In this document: in pieces, positions 22,490-31,985 of the stretch | How the letters are laid out: every line of letters begins with the position of its first letter | Position numbering within the stretch: the stretch's first letter is position 1 | NCBI RefSeq assembly: GCF_016900115.1 | Contig: NZ_JACJJQ010000016.1 | Span: 1-37,431, forward strand | Source: Limosilactobacillus alvi | Lineage (GTDB): Bacteria; Bacillota; Bacilli; Lactobacillales; Lactobacillaceae | Direction of reading: 5' to 3' | Length of the DNA stretch: 37,431 bases | Program-made: the position numbers and the translations under genes | Notes under the pieces: generated by a model | Told to the model about the DNA's origin: nothing | Databases searched by the model: none | What the model saw: the letters and a program-made list of their open reading frames with translations, nothing else

Positions 22490-23485
22490 ATGAAGAAGTT
22501 GAAACTGGAAGATGTGGCGGAGCGTGCCGGTGTCTCCAAAACCACCGTATCTCGGGTGATTAATCGCCGAGGTTCCTTAAGTGAAAAAACGATCCATAAA
22601 GTCGAACAAGCCATGGCGGATTTGAATTATCATCCGAATGTGATTGCCCAACAGTTGCATACCCAAGAAACAAAATTAATTGGAATTTTAGTTCCAACAG
22701 TTGCTAATCCATTTTTTGGCGAGCTAACGATGTACTTGGAAGATGCATTGTTCCAACGCGGTTATAAGGTTTTAATCAGTGATGCCTTAGATAACTCAAC
22801 CAAAGAAGAACGTTATCTTCAACAGTTAATGGGTCATCAAGTCGACGGCTTAATTATTGCCACCCATAATAACGACCTTCAAGAATACCAATATGCCAAT
22901 TTACCGGTGGTTGCCTTAGACCGCTTTTTACGGAATGATATCCCAGTGGTAGCGTCGGATAATTACGCTGGAGCCCGGTTGGCAACGGAAGCTTTGATTG
23001 CGCGGGGATGTCAACACATTGTGCATACTTATCGTGTTAATCCTTCCAAGTGGCATGACAATCAGCGGGAGCGGGCCTTTGAAGACACTATGAAGGAAAA
23101 GGGTTTAGTTAGTTATACCTACACCGTTAAAAATAACGAAACAGTGGCGGATCGAAATCGACTTTTTAACCGCTTGTTTGACGAACATCCCAACGTTGAT
23201 GGAATTTTTGCTAGTAACGACTTAGATGCGGCGCGGATTTTAAGCATTGCTCGCCAACGGGGTTACCAAGTGCCAGCTCAACTTCAAATCGTTGGTTATG
23301 ACGGTGCTCAAGCAACCCAAGAATTGGTTCCTGAGTTAGCAACCATTGTTCAGCCAATTAAACAGATGGCGACCTATGCGGTTCAATTGTTAGCTGACCG
23401 AATTAATGGTAAATTTACCCCATCTACAACGGTTCTACCGGTTAGTCTAAAAACGGGAACGACCCTTAAAGCGATCGCTAAATAA
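22490..23485 (+). CDS. LacI-family transcriptional regulator (possibly ScrR-like)
   Basis: A 331-residue LacI/GalR protein. The helix-turn-helix covers about residues 4-25 (LEDVAERAGVSKTTVSRVIN), followed by the hinge helix region NYHPNVIAQQL and a periplasmic-binding-like effector domain (IGILVPTVANPFFGEL, VDGLIIATHNN, GIFASNDLDAARI). The ROK fructokinase upstream and the SVSKTTVSRVIN RGSLSEKT start resemble sucrose/fructose regulators, but the effector cannot be told from sequence. AAGGGAAG precedes ATG. Confidence 0.88.
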   Translation: MKKLKLEDVAERAGVSKTTVSRVINRRGSLSEKTIHKVEQAMADLNYHPNVIAQQLHTQETKLIGILVPTVANPFFGELTMYLEDALFQRGYKVLISDALDNSTKEERYLQQLMGHQVDGLIIATHNNDLQEYQYANLPVVALDRFLRNDIPVVASDNYAGARLATEALIARGCQHIVHTYRVNPSKWHDNQRERAFEDTMKEKGLVSYTYTVKNNETVADRNRLFNRLFDEHPNVDGIFASNDLDAARILSIARQRGYQVPAQLQIVGYDGAQATQELVPELATIVQPIKQMATYAVQLLADRINGKFTPSTTVLPVSLKTGTTLKAIAK

Positions 23486-23526
23486 AGATTTCAGAGATCT
23501 AAGTAGGCAAATCTGTTGAAATATGT

Positions 23527-23532
23527 TATGAT
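23527..23532 (+). promoter_or_regulatory. Probable -10 of the secG transcript
   Basis: TGTTATGAT is an extended -10 with a weak TAGGCA 17 nt upstream; it would start transcription about 33 nt before secG. Confidence 0.4.
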
Positions 23533-23571
23533 CATAAAGATATGTTGTGGTTGAAAATAGGAGGAATAACA

Positions 23572-23802
23572 ATGTTAATGACCCTCTTCTTGATCGACTG
23601 CGTTGTCTTAATTGCCTGCGTAATGATGCAGCCAGCGAAAACTGATAACGATGCAATGTCTGCATTGACTGGTGGTTCAGGAGATTTATTCTCCCGGCGG
23701 AAATCCCGGGGCTTTGAAGCTGTCATGCAGATTGTTACAACCATCGTTGGGGCGATCTTCTTTATTTTGGCTTTGGCGATCATTTACACCACGTCACATT
23801 AG
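23572..23802 (+). CDS. secG: Preprotein translocase subunit SecG
   Basis: SecG is the small auxiliary subunit of the SecYEG channel. The ATG at 23572 has GGAGG eight bases upstream; an in-frame ATG 30 bases earlier has no ribosome binding site and lies at the likely transcript start. The 76 residues have two hydrophobic helices (about 3-20 and 51-73) around the conserved polar loop with LTGGSGDLFSRRKSRG. Order secG-rnr-smpB is conserved in Firmicutes. Confidence 0.95.
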   Translation: MLMTLFLIDCVVLIACVMMQPAKTDNDAMSALTGGSGDLFSRRKSRGFEAVMQIVTTIVGAIFFILALAIIYTTSH

Positions 23803-23838
23803 ACGACCGCGGCGAACAAAAAGTAATACTGATTGAAG

Positions 23839-23870
23839 AGGCTGTGGCAGGTGCCATGGCCTTTTATTTT
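23839..23870 (+). terminator. Terminator after secG
   Basis: AGGCTGTGGC and GCCATGGCCT pair over 10 bp (two G-U) around a short loop, followed by TTTATTTT. Probably partial, since rnr follows with no strong promoter visible. Confidence 0.7.
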
Positions 23871-23917
23871 GCAATTTAGCTTTCTCCAGCACATGAAATA
23901 ATTGAGAGGAATACTTA

Positions 23918-26284
23918 ATGACAGAATTAAAGGAACAAATTTTAAAGGTCTTGGGGACTAATCCCACGATTAGTTTGTCAGCCGAAAAAATCGGCCGCCT
24001 AATTAAAAAGGAAACGGCTGATGACTTTAAGCCCTTAATCCAAGCCTTAGCCCAAATGGAACGGGAAAATTTGGTTGAAGTAACTGACCAGGGTGAATTT
24101 AAGCTCGTTCCCCAACAACAAGAAATTGTTGGGGTTTTCCACGGGAATGCTAAGGGCTTTGGTTTCGTTGCTTATGATGAAACCCTCCCTGATGTTTACG
24201 TTAATCCTGACCATACTGCCCATGCTCTAACGGGGGATGAGGTTAAAGTAAAGATTTTGCGGGCTGGTGATCCAACAAAGGAACAAGGCCCAGAAGGTGA
24301 AGTTACGGAGATCTTAGAACATCACTATGAACACGTTGTTGGTGAGTTTAAGAACCTAACGATGGGTAATTTTATCGGGGAAATTATTTTAAAAGATAAG
24401 AAATTGGCTAACTTCCGTTTCTTTGTGACGGACCAAGGCCTGCATCCGCAAGATAATGAAGTCGTAACCGCTACGATTACCGCCTATCCGAGTGATGAAT
24501 CTCCAGAAATTTTGACAGGAGCGGTCACCGAAGTGATTGGGGATAAGGACGAACCGGGAATTGATATTTTATCAGTCATCTATGCCCATGATGTTCCGCA
24601 CGAGTTTCCAAAGGAAGCCCTTGACCAAGCAAATGCCATTCCATTGCACGTTTTACCTGAAGAAAAGGTGGGGCGCCGGGATCTAACCGATCAACCATTA
24701 GTTACGATCGACAGTATTGAATCGAAAGACTTGGACGATGCCGTCGTGGCTTGGAAATTAGACAATGGTAACTACCATCTTGGGGTTCACATCGCTGATG
24801 TTTCTCACTACGTTAAGCCGGGTACGCCATTGGATCAAGAAGCTTACCGCCGGGGGACTTCGGTTTACTTAACAGACCGGGTAGTTCCGATGCTACCAAA
24901 GCGGTTATCAAACGGGATTTGTTCTTTAAACCCGAACGAAGAACGGTTGGCGATGTCTTGTGAAATGGAAATTGATCCTCAAGGAAACATCGTTAAGGAA
25001 GATATCTTTCCATCCGTCATTCGTTCGCACGCGCGGATGACTTACAAGGCCGTTAATAAGATTTTAGAAGCGCATGATGAAAAGACACGCCAAGAATACC
25101 GGGAATTAGTGCCAATGTTTGAAACAATGGCCGAACTTCACCGGATCTTACTTAAGCACCGTCATCAACGAGGAGCCATTGATTTTGAAGCCCCAGAAGC
25201 TAAAATTATCGTGGATGATCTTGGTCACCCAATCGATATTGAGTTGCGGGACCGGGGCCTATCAGAACGGATGATTGAATCCTTTATGTTAGCTGCTAAT
25301 GAAACGGTGGCAGAACACTACTTTAAACTCCACGTACCATTCCTTTACCGGATCCATGAAACTCCCGATGCTGATCGGATTAAGAACTTTGCGGAATTTC
25401 TCTCAGTCTTTGGGATTCAAATGAAGGGGAGTTTGAACGACGTTTCGCCAAAGATGCTGCAAAAGGTTTTGAAGGACGTTGCTGGTACACCAGAAGAACA
25501 AATGGTCCAAGTAATGATGTTGCGGAGTATGCAACAAGCTAAGTATTCTGATGAAGAGCGCGGTCACTTTGGTCTAGGGGCAAAGTACTACACCCACTTT
25601 ACTTCCCCAATTCGGCGGTACCCAGATACGACGGTCCACCGCTTAATTCGCTGGTATGCTGAAAATGGAACGGGGGCTGAAGCCAAGGCTAAGTATGATG
25701 GAGTTTTGAAAGAAGTTGCTGAACATACTTCGATGACCGAACGGCGGGGGATTGATACCGAGCGGGACGTTGATAGTATGAAGAAGGCTGAATACATGGA
25801 AGACCACATTGGAGAAACCTTCGATGCTGTAGTATCTTCTGTTATGAAGTTTGGCCTCTTTGTGGCGCTTGAAAATACGGTTGAAGGCTTGATTCATATT
25901 AGTGTCATGCAAGATGACTTCTATGAATATCTTGAAAAACACATGGCTTTAGTTGGTCGGCGCAATCACCATATCTTCCAAATTGGGCAACCGGTTAAGG
26001 TAAAGTTACTTCGGGTTGATAAGGATCAACGAGAAGTCGACTTTGAATTGGTTAATCCTGGGGATGCACCAATAACGAAACTCCGGGCGCCACGTCAAGA
26101 TGATCGTCGGGGTGGTCGCGGCCGTGGTAGCCGAAATAATGGTCACCGTCACAACCGGGATGATCACCGTAATTCAGATCGCCGGCGGGACAATGGCGAC
26201 CGGAATAGCTACCAGATTAATCGGGGGCAGACCCGTCATAAGGGTGATCGGGAACCATTCCAACGACGCCGACGTCACCGCTAA
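23918..26284 (+). CDS. rnr: Ribonuclease R
   Basis: RNase R is a processive 3'-5' exoribonuclease able to degrade structured RNA; with tmRNA-SmpB it clears stalled mRNAs. The 788 residues show an N-terminal winged-helix, cold-shock domains (FHGNAKGFGFVAYDE), the RNB catalytic region with the acidic cluster ESKDLDDAVV and HIADVSHYV, TSPIRRYPD, a C-terminal S1 domain (GETFDAVVSSVMKFGLFVAL), and a tail of about 65 residues very rich in Arg, Gly, Asp and Asn. Start preceded by GAGAGGAA. It lies 26 bp before smpB, its functional partner. Confidence 0.97.
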   Translation: MTELKEQILKVLGTNPTISLSAEKIGRLIKKETADDFKPLIQALAQMERENLVEVTDQGEFKLVPQQQEIVGVFHGNAKGFGFVAYDETLPDVYVNPDHTAHALTGDEVKVKILRAGDPTKEQGPEGEVTEILEHHYEHVVGEFKNLTMGNFIGEIILKDKKLANFRFFVTDQGLHPQDNEVVTATITAYPSDESPEILTGAVTEVIGDKDEPGIDILSVIYAHDVPHEFPKEALDQANAIPLHVLPEEKVGRRDLTDQPLVTIDSIESKDLDDAVVAWKLDNGNYHLGVHIADVSHYVKPGTPLDQEAYRRGTSVYLTDRVVPMLPKRLSNGICSLNPNEERLAMSCEMEIDPQGNIVKEDIFPSVIRSHARMTYKAVNKILEAHDEKTRQEYRELVPMFETMAELHRILLKHRHQRGAIDFEAPEAKIIVDDLGHPIDIELRDRGLSERMIESFMLAANETVAEHYFKLHVPFLYRIHETPDADRIKNFAEFLSVFGIQMKGSLNDVSPKMLQKVLKDVAGTPEEQMVQVMMLRSMQQAKYSDEERGHFGLGAKYYTHFTSPIRRYPDTTVHRLIRWYAENGTGAEAKAKYDGVLKEVAEHTSMTERRGIDTERDVDSMKKAEYMEDHIGETFDAVVSSVMKFGLFVALENTVEGLIHISVMQDDFYEYLEKHMALVGRRNHHIFQIGQPVKVKLLRVDKDQREVDFELVNPGDAPITKLRAPRQDDRRGGRGRGSRNNGHRHNRDDHRNSDRRRDNGDRNSYQINRGQTRHKGDREPFQRRRRHR

Positions 26285-26310
26285 AATGACAAAAGAAAAG
26301 AGGGTTTTAA

Positions 26311-26784
26311 ATGGCAAAGAAAAAGAAACCAGCTTTGGATGCCAATTTAGTGGCCCAAAATAAAAAAGCCCGCCACGATTATGCGGTTACGGATACCTAT
26401 GAAGCCGGGTTAGTTTTAACCGGAACCGAAATTAAATCCGTTCGGGAACGACGAGTTCAGTTAAAAGATGGCTATGCCCAGTTTCATAATGGTGAATTAT
26501 GGTTGATGAATGTCCATATTACTGAGTACAGTAATGGGAACGTTTTTAATCATGATCCCCTCCGCAATCGGAAGTTACTCCTGCATAAAAAAGAATTGAA
26601 AAAATTAAGGGAAGCCCTCTCAATAAAAGGGGTCACCATCGTTCCGCTTAAAATGTACTTAAAGCACGGTTTTGCCAAGGTCCTAATTGGAGTTGCCAAA
26701 GGGAAGCACGAGTACGATAAGCGTAATAACATTAAACGGCGGGAACAAGAACGCCAAATCGAACGGGTAATGAAGCATTATTAA
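26311..26784 (+). CDS. smpB: SsrA-binding protein SmpB
   Basis: SmpB binds the tRNA-like domain of tmRNA and takes it to stalled ribosomes. The 157 residues include [36 protein letters not shown], the [13 protein letters not shown] segment and the basic C-terminal tail ([16 protein letters not shown]) that enters the decoding centre. AGAGGG precedes ATG. It follows rnr closely. The tmRNA gene is not in this window. Confidence 0.98.
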   Translation: MAKKKKPALDANLVAQNKKARHDYAVTDTYEAGLVLTGTEIKSVRERRVQLKDGYAQFHNGELWLMNVHITEYSNGNVFNHDPLRNRKLLLHKKELKKLREALSIKGVTIVPLKMYLKHGFAKVLIGVAKGKHEYDKRNNIKRREQERQIERVMKHY

Positions 26785-26839
26785 GCAAGCGATCGAGTGA
26801 AAACCGTCTTGCTCTAGCTAGATAAATTTTAAGTTACGT

Positions 26840-26897
26840 AAAAAAGGGGTCACCAATAAAGGTTAAGTATTACATTCTAAACCTTTATTGGTGGCCC
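26840..26897 (-). terminator. Terminator between convergent smpB and the LURP-one-like gene
   Basis: An 18-bp stem with one G-U pair (26847-26864 with 26880-26897). On the minus strand it is followed by CTTTTTTA, so it chiefly serves the minus-strand gene; the plus side has no T-run. Confidence 0.8.
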
Positions 26898-26900
26898 TAA

Positions 26901-27473
26901 TTACTTATTTGTAATTTTGTTACTAATGTTAATTGGTGCTTCCAAACCTAAGTTGGGTTGTGAAATTGATTTAAACTTAAACCGGTCCCAAATTGGTTTC
27001 GGATCAGGCCGCTTTGCCCAGTGGTTTAAGACATAAGCCACAAGAATGGCAAGGGGTTCTTCACTTTTGACGCCAATGGTGATCGCAAGGTAGGAAGCAC
27101 CCGAGTTTTTAGCGGGCTCCATGGCAAAGATTTGGCGACTCCCTTTGAAGACCCGGTAGTGGTTAGTTAGCGCATTACCAACGATCACCCAGTTGAGACC
27201 CCGGATATAAACGACTTCTCGGACAAAGCCAAGCGACTTGCCAACAACGCCGACTCGTTGCTGATCAACATAAAGAGCAAATTTGGGGAGGAGGCCAAGC
27301 GAAAGTTGCTTTACTTCAGCCAACAAATCACCGTGCATATTGTAAAGCGAAAGGGTATCTTGCCGAATTCCCCACTTACCGGCTAACAGATAAATTGCAT
27401 TGTGGTTAGCATCATGAACAACAGTTGCCGGTTGTCGATCGGTAGTACGATCGCGCATATACAGGGTTCGCAC
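26901..27473 (-). CDS. LURP-one-related (YxjI-like, tubby-fold) protein
   Basis: A 190-residue soluble protein. The alternation of beta-strand patterns (LYLLAGKWGIRQDTLSLYN, GDLLAEVKQLSLGLLPKFALY, YRVFKGSRQIFAMEP) and a C-terminal hydrophobic helix (LAITIGVKSEE...LAILVAYVLNHW) resemble the LURP-one-related/YxjI family of tubby-like folds. The function of these in bacteria is not established. Start is GTG with GGGAGGAG upstream. It is a single gene, divergent from ung. Confidence 0.6.
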   Translation of the reverse strand: MRTLYMRDRTTDRQPATVVHDANHNAIYLLAGKWGIRQDTLSLYNMHGDLLAEVKQLSLGLLPKFALYVDQQRVGVVGKSLGFVREVVYIRGLNWVIVGNALTNHYRVFKGSRQIFAMEPAKNSGASYLAITIGVKSEEPLAILVAYVLNHWAKRPDPKPIWDRFKFKSISQPNLGLEAPINISNKITNK

Positions 27474-27602
27474 AGGTAACTCCTCCCTTTCGAATATTCA
27501 TCTACATTTTATCAGTGAATTGAGAATTTGAACAGGATTGATAGCGATTTCATATTTTCTCCCGCCTGGTTACAAAATATGCTAAAATTAAAAACGAGGT
27601 GC

Positions 27603-28298
27603 ATGATTTTGAAGCAATTAATTCATAACGATTGGTGGCCAATTCTAAAGCCCCAGTTTGAAGCGGATTATTATCAACAACTTCATAACTTTTTGTTAAA
27701 TGAGTACCAGACGCAGACGGTTTACCCCGAAATGCATCATATTTTTACTGCTTTTGAATGGACACCCTATTCGAAAGTGAAAGTGGTGATTTTAGGGCAG
27801 GATCCCTACCATGGCCCTCACCAAGCACATGGTTTAAGTTTTTCAGTTTTGCCGGGCGTTGCAATCCCACCATCCTTACAAAATATATATAAGGAACTGC
27901 AGGATGATCTTGGCTACCCGCCAGTAAAGCATGGTTATCTTAAAAAATGGGCGGAACAAGGAGTTTTGCTTTTGAATTCGGTCTTAACTGTTCGGGCTGG
28001 GCAAGCCTATTCTCACCAAGGACATGGCTGGGAAAAATTAACGGATGCTGCCATTGTAGCGTTATCTGAACGGCCTCAACCAGTGGTCTTTATTTTGTGG
28101 GGCAAAGCGGCTCAAAAGAAGAAGCAATTGATTAATCTGGAAACGAATATTGTTTTGGAATCAGCCCATCCAAGTCCTCTATCAGCTTACCGGGGGTTCT
28201 TTGGTTCGCGACCATTTTCAAAAACGAACCAGGCGCTAGTAGCGATGGGGGAAACGCCGATTGATTGGCAATTACCAGCAACCGTTGATGGTGAATAA
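27603..28298 (+). CDS. ung: Uracil-DNA glycosylase
   Basis: Ung removes uracil from DNA to start base-excision repair. Motifs: GQDPYHG with catalytic Asp (residue 67), [10 protein letters not shown], and the [18 protein letters not shown] motif with the catalytic His and minor-groove loop. An in-frame upstream ATG at 27528 is unlikely because a TGCTAAAAT extended -10 lies inside that extension. ATG 27603 lies only three bases after GAGGT; the TTG at 27609 ([10 protein letters not shown]) has ideal spacing and may be the true start. It precedes pta by 17 bp, the common lactobacillar order. Confidence 0.95.
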   Translation: MILKQLIHNDWWPILKPQFEADYYQQLHNFLLNEYQTQTVYPEMHHIFTAFEWTPYSKVKVVILGQDPYHGPHQAHGLSFSVLPGVAIPPSLQNIYKELQDDLGYPPVKHGYLKKWAEQGVLLLNSVLTVRAGQAYSHQGHGWEKLTDAAIVALSERPQPVVFILWGKAAQKKKQLINLETNIVLESAHPSPLSAYRGFFGSRPFSKTNQALVAMGETPIDWQLPATVDGE

Positions 28299-28315
28299 GA
28301 AAAGGAGTCTTCGAA

Positions 28316-29290
28316 ATGGATATTTTTGGAAAGTTAGCTCAAGATTTAAAGGGTAAGAATCGCCGGATCGTATTCCCAGAAGGTAGCGACAAACGGATTA
28401 TGGGGGCTGCGGTACGTTTGAAGGCTGATGGTGTGGTTGACCCCGTTTTGCTTGGTTCAGAAGCAAAATTAAATCAAGTTGCCACGGACAATGGCTTTGA
28501 TTTAAGTGGCATTGAAATTTTGGATCCAGCTACTTATCCCGCAAGTGATAAGCAAGCGATGCACGCTTCCTTGCTTGAACGGCGGAAGGGCAAAAATACT
28601 CCAGAAGAAGTCGCTAAGATGTTGGAAGATGTTTCCTATTTTGGGACCATGCTAGTTTACATGGGTAAAGTTGACGGAATGGTTTCTGGGGCAGTGCACT
28701 CAACTGGGGCAACGGTTCGGCCAGCATTACAAATTGTTAAGACTAAGCCAGGTCAAAAGCGGATTTCTGGAGCCTTCATCATGCAAAAGGGTGAGGAACG
28801 TTACGTTTTCGCTGACTGTGCCATTAACATTGAATTAGATGCTGAAACGATGGCCGCGGTTGCCATGCAAAGTGCTGAAACGGCAAAGCTTTTTGGCATT
28901 GATCCAAAGGTTGCGATGCTTTCCTTCTCTACCAAGGGTTCCGCCAAGGGTGACATGGTTACCAAGGTAGCTGAAGCAACGAAGCTCGTTCATGAACAAG
29001 CTCCAGACTTAGCAGTTGACGGGGAACTCCAATTCGACGCGGCCTTTGTGCCAGAAGTTGGGGCTTTGAAGGCTCCAGGCTCCAAGGTGGCTGGGCATGC
29101 CAATGTCTTTGTCTTCCCAAGCCTTGAAGCTGGGAACATTGGTTACAAGATTGCTCAACGGTTTGGTGGTTTTGAAGCCGTTGGTCCAATCCTCCAAGGT
29201 TTGAACGCCCCAATTGCGGACCTTTCTCGGGGGACGAGTGAAGAAGACGTCTACAAGGTTGCTGTAATTACGGCGGCCCAAGTAAAGTAG
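28316..29290 (+). CDS. pta: Phosphate acetyltransferase
   Basis: Pta interconverts acetyl-phosphate and acetyl-CoA; in heterofermenters it channels phosphoketolase-derived acetyl-phosphate to ethanol. The 324 residues are of the short Pta type: RIVFPEGSDKRIMGAA at the N-terminus, MVSGAVHSTGATVRPALQ, and the C-terminal DLSRGTSEEDVYKVA. AAAAGGAG precedes ATG. It probably belongs to an ung-pta-tsaE-GNAT transcription unit (gaps of 17 and 7 bp, then an overlap). Confidence 0.97.
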   Translation: MDIFGKLAQDLKGKNRRIVFPEGSDKRIMGAAVRLKADGVVDPVLLGSEAKLNQVATDNGFDLSGIEILDPATYPASDKQAMHASLLERRKGKNTPEEVAKMLEDVSYFGTMLVYMGKVDGMVSGAVHSTGATVRPALQIVKTKPGQKRISGAFIMQKGEERYVFADCAINIELDAETMAAVAMQSAETAKLFGIDPKVAMLSFSTKGSAKGDMVTKVAEATKLVHEQAPDLAVDGELQFDAAFVPEVGALKAPGSKVAGHANVFVFPSLEAGNIGYKIAQRFGGFEAVGPILQGLNAPIADLSRGTSEEDVYKVAVITAAQVK

Positions 29291-29297
29291 GGTGACC

Positions 29298-29765
29298 ATG
29301 GTGCAGGTTAATTTACCAAATCGTCAAGCAACCATTGAACTCGGCCAAAAATTAGCGCCCTTTCTGCAGGCGGGGGATGTCCTTGTTTTAAACGGGGACC
29401 TCGGAGCCGGTAAAACCACCTTTACTAAGGGATTGGCTGCCGGTTTAGGGATTAACCAAATGATTAAGAGTCCGACCTTTACCATTATTCGAGAGTATCA
29501 GTCTGGTCGGTTACCCCTTTACCATATGGATATTTACCGTTTGGAAGCTGGCGGTGCTGAAGACCTTGGTTTGGAAGAATACTTTGATGGAGACGGAGTT
29601 AGCGTCGTTGAGTGGGCTCAATTTATTGAAGATGAGCTTCCAACGGACTACCTTTCCCTCAGCTTTACCCGAACTGACCAAGAAAATGAACGACAACTCA
29701 AGATTATCCCCCATGGGGAACACTTTGAAAAGGTAGTTGAGAAATGGCTCCATGACGACAAATGA
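29298..29765 (+). CDS. tsaE: tRNA threonylcarbamoyladenosine biosynthesis ATPase TsaE
   Basis: TsaE is the P-loop ATPase partner of TsaB/TsaD in t6A37 formation on ANN-decoding tRNAs. It has Walker A GDLGAGKTT, the SPTFTIIREY switch segment, HMDIYRLE and VVEWAQFI. Candidate starts are GTG 29292, ATG 29298 and GTG 29301; ATG gives 155 residues. The ribosome binding site (AGGGTG) overlaps the end of pta, implying coupling. Confidence 0.95.
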   Translation: MVQVNLPNRQATIELGQKLAPFLQAGDVLVLNGDLGAGKTTFTKGLAAGLGINQMIKSPTFTIIREYQSGRLPLYHMDIYRLEAGGAEDLGLEEYFDGDGVSVVEWAQFIEDELPTDYLSLSFTRTDQENERQLKIIPHGEHFEKVVEKWLHDDK

Positions 29766-30255
29766 AATCGAAATGCGCTTAGCTGAAAAAAACGATGCCA
29801 AAGGATTATTAGCCTTTTTGCGGCAAACAGCAACCGAAAGCCAGGCAATTTTACTTCCGGGATTAGATAAAATTACGGTTGAAGAAGAAGCAATTCGGCT
29901 TGCCTCCGTTGCTGATCGAAATGATTGCTTGATCTTATTAGCCTGGTTAGGTGAACAGATTGTTGGGGTACTAACGATTATGCATGTCGCTGATCAACCA
30001 GGGACTGGTGAGTTAGGCGTTGTCGTTGCAAAGGATTATTGGCACCAGGGGATTGGAAAGCTGTTAGTTGATGAAGGCCAGTATTGGTACGAAAATTACA
30101 GTACCCTTGATGAACTAATGTTAACTGTCTTTACCACAAACCGGTGGGCAATTAAGCTCTACCAGGATTTGGGATTTAAAACAACGGGTCAACTAAACGA
30201 ACCAATGGCAAATGGTGAATTGGCCGCTGCTTATCGGATGGTTTACAAGAAGTAG
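29752..30255 (+). CDS. GNAT-family N-acetyltransferase
   Basis: A 167-residue acetyltransferase with the acetyl-CoA site in motif A (GELGVVVAKDYWHQGIGKLLV) given here as two parts, GELGVVVAKDYW and HQGIGKLLV, preceded by GVLTIMHVADQPG and followed by NRWAIKLYQDLGFKTTG. ATG 29752 lies within the end of tsaE (14-bp overlap), so it is translationally coupled. Position next to tsaE recalls RimI, but the RimI substrate-loop signature is not clear; the substrate is unknown. Confidence 0.85.
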   Translation: MTTNEIEMRLAEKNDAKGLLAFLRQTATESQAILLPGLDKITVEEEAIRLASVADRNDCLILLAWLGEQIVGVLTIMHVADQPGTGELGVVVAKDYWHQGIGKLLVDEGQYWYENYSTLDELMLTVFTTNRWAIKLYQDLGFKTTGQLNEPMANGELAAAYRMVYKK

Positions 30256-30266
30256 CATAGAAGATA

Positions 30267-30304
30267 AAAGTCCAGCATGGCTTAATTTTGTCATGCTGGA
30301 CTTT
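30267..30304. terminator. Bidirectional terminator between the GNAT and exonuclease genes
   Basis: AAAGTCCAGCATG and its perfect complement make a 13-bp stem around a 12-nt loop, with T-rich tails on both strands. It serves the two convergent genes. Confidence 0.85.
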
Positions 30305-30321
30305 CTTAATTTGATAGTTTC

Positions 30322-30858
30322 TTACTTAACTTCCTTAATAAATCGCTGTAACTGGGCTGAACCAAATTGTTGAACTTGGTGAATTAAAATATTTGCACAC
30401 GCTTGGGCGTCATCTAAGGCGTTGTGGTGGTGATGAAGATCAATTTGTAAGGCTTCAGCGACCGTATTAAGCCGATGGTTCATTAGTTGGGGATAAAAAG
30501 CCCGACTAGTTTTGACCGTATCCAAGGTTAGGTAGTGTGCAGGGGTGATTCCGTAGTGTTGTAAGGTGTTCTTTAAAACGCTATTGTCAAAGGTGGCATT
30601 GTGGGCAATTACTAACTTTTCCGGGGTAAAGAATGGTTGAATGTGTTCCCAAACCTCCGGAAAAGTGGGGGCGTCTTGGACGTCTTGCTCGTGGATCCCG
30701 TGAATTTGAATGTTCCGCCAGAAAAATGGTGTTTGCGGATTAATGAGGGTATAAAATTCGTCGGTGATTTGGTTATTGCGAACGACAGTAAGGGCTAATG
30801 AGCAGGCACTGTACCGCTTAGCTGAGGCGGTTTCAAAGTCCATGGCGATAAAGTTCAT
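30322..30858 (-). CDS. DnaQ-like DEDDh 3'-5' exonuclease
   Basis: A 178-residue stand-alone exonuclease of the DNA polymerase III epsilon type. It has ExoI D7-x-E9 (MDFETAS), ExoII with HNATFDNSVL, and ExoIII HNALDDAQACANIL (the DEDDh His and Asp). No BRCT, UvrC or polymerase domain is fused. GGAGG lies nine bases before ATG. Single gene, divergent from murB; the exact role (proofreading, RNA trimming) is unknown. Confidence 0.88.
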   Translation of the reverse strand: MNFIAMDFETASAKRYSACSLALTVVRNNQITDEFYTLINPQTPFFWRNIQIHGIHEQDVQDAPTFPEVWEHIQPFFTPEKLVIAHNATFDNSVLKNTLQHYGITPAHYLTLDTVKTSRAFYPQLMNHRLNTVAEALQIDLHHHHNALDDAQACANILIHQVQQFGSAQLQRFIKEVK

Positions 30859-30924
30859 CTTTTGGTTCCTCCGTTTTCTTTGCCAAAATTATAATTCACA
30901 TCGTCTTTGTGATGCAAACTATTG

Positions 30925-30939
30925 GCAAAATGATATAAT
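30925..30939 (+). promoter_or_regulatory. Extended -10 promoter of murB
   Basis: GCAAAATGATATAAT carries TGn plus consensus TATAAT. The same 15 bases occur before cdaA (31986-32000). The predicted start near 30946 gives a murB leader of about 118 nt with AGCTAA/TTAGCT and TTGGG/CCCAA hairpins. Confidence 0.7.
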
Positions 30940-31063
30940 CGAAAGAGTTGGTTGGGGTTCCATAAAAAATAACGATCAATTTATCCCTAACGCAAGCTAA
31001 AACCAAAGTAGTTAGCTATAAGATTTGGGTGAAGCCCAATGATGTTTGAAAGGAACTTTAAAA

Positions 31064-31963
31064 ATGACTTATGAATTAGCAGCGGACACCTTTACTGGGT
31101 TGAAGCTTTTAAAAGACGAACCACTTTCTAAGTACACGCATACGAAGACCGGTGGACCAGCAGATTGGTTAGCCTTTCCGGAAACAGTTGATCAAGTCAA
31201 AGCAATTGTGTCCTATGTCCATGCACACCAAATTCCATTGACGGTGCTTGGAAACGCAAGTAATTTGATCGTTAAGGACGGTGGAATTGCTGGTTTGACT
31301 TTAATCTTAACGAAGATGAAACAAATTACGGTACATGATGATGTCGTAACAGCTCAGGCTGGGGCGGCATATATTGATGTGACGATTGCGGCGCGAGATG
31401 CTAGCCTAAGTGGGCTTGAATTTGCAGCTGGAATTCCCGGAAGTGTTGGTGGAGCTGTCTTTATGAATGCGGGTGCTTATGGTGGCGAAACTAAGAACGT
31501 TGTTGCCTCTGCTACGGTAATGACACCAGCCGGCGAAATTAAAACTATAAATAACAAAGAACTCGCTTTTGGTTACCGCCACAGTGCTGTTCAAGAAGGC
31601 CACATGGTGGTTCTTTCCGCTGACTTCAAGTTAACCCCGGGAGACTTTGATGCTATCAAGGCGGAAATGGATGACCTAAATGCCCGGCGCGCGGCTAAAC
31701 AACCCCTTGAATTACCTTCTTGTGGGAGTGTCTTTAAGCGGCCAACGGGTTACTATGCTGGTAAGTTAATCCATGATTCAGGTCTTCAAGGTTACACTGT
31801 TGGTGGGGCTCAGGTTTCTACTAAACACGCTGGCTTTATTGTTAATATTGGCAACGGGACGGCTAGTGATTATCAAGCCGTCATCCGTCATGTTCAAGCA
31901 ACCGTAAAGGAAAAGTTTGGGGTGCAACTGGAAACGGAAGTCCGGATTATTGGTCGGGACTAA
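31064..31963 (+). CDS. murB: UDP-N-acetylenolpyruvoylglucosamine reductase
   Basis: MurB reduces UDP-GlcNAc-enolpyruvate to UDP-MurNAc in the peptidoglycan pathway. The 299 residues show the FAD-binding region [13 protein letters not shown] and [21 protein letters not shown] (read as [21 protein letters not shown]), and the catalytic-serine segment [10 protein letters not shown] of type II MurB. ATG 31064 has AAAGGA nine bases upstream; an in-frame TTG at 31046 has no such site. It is followed by cdaA from a separate promoter, placing it in a cell-wall precursor cluster with glmM and glmS. Confidence 0.97.
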   Translation: MTYELAADTFTGLKLLKDEPLSKYTHTKTGGPADWLAFPETVDQVKAIVSYVHAHQIPLTVLGNASNLIVKDGGIAGLTLILTKMKQITVHDDVVTAQAGAAYIDVTIAARDASLSGLEFAAGIPGSVGGAVFMNAGAYGGETKNVVASATVMTPAGEIKTINNKELAFGYRHSAVQEGHMVVLSADFKLTPGDFDAIKAEMDDLNARRAAKQPLELPSCGSVFKRPTGYYAGKLIHDSGLQGYTVGGAQVSTKHAGFIVNIGNGTASDYQAVIRHVQATVKEKFGVQLETEVRIIGRD

Positions 31964-31985
31964 AAACAAGTCAGCAAAGCGGGAA

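Noticed and set aside
27528-27602. N-terminal extension of Ung from ATG 27528
   Set aside because: It adds residues not typical of Ung, lacks a ribosome binding site and overlaps a probable extended -10.
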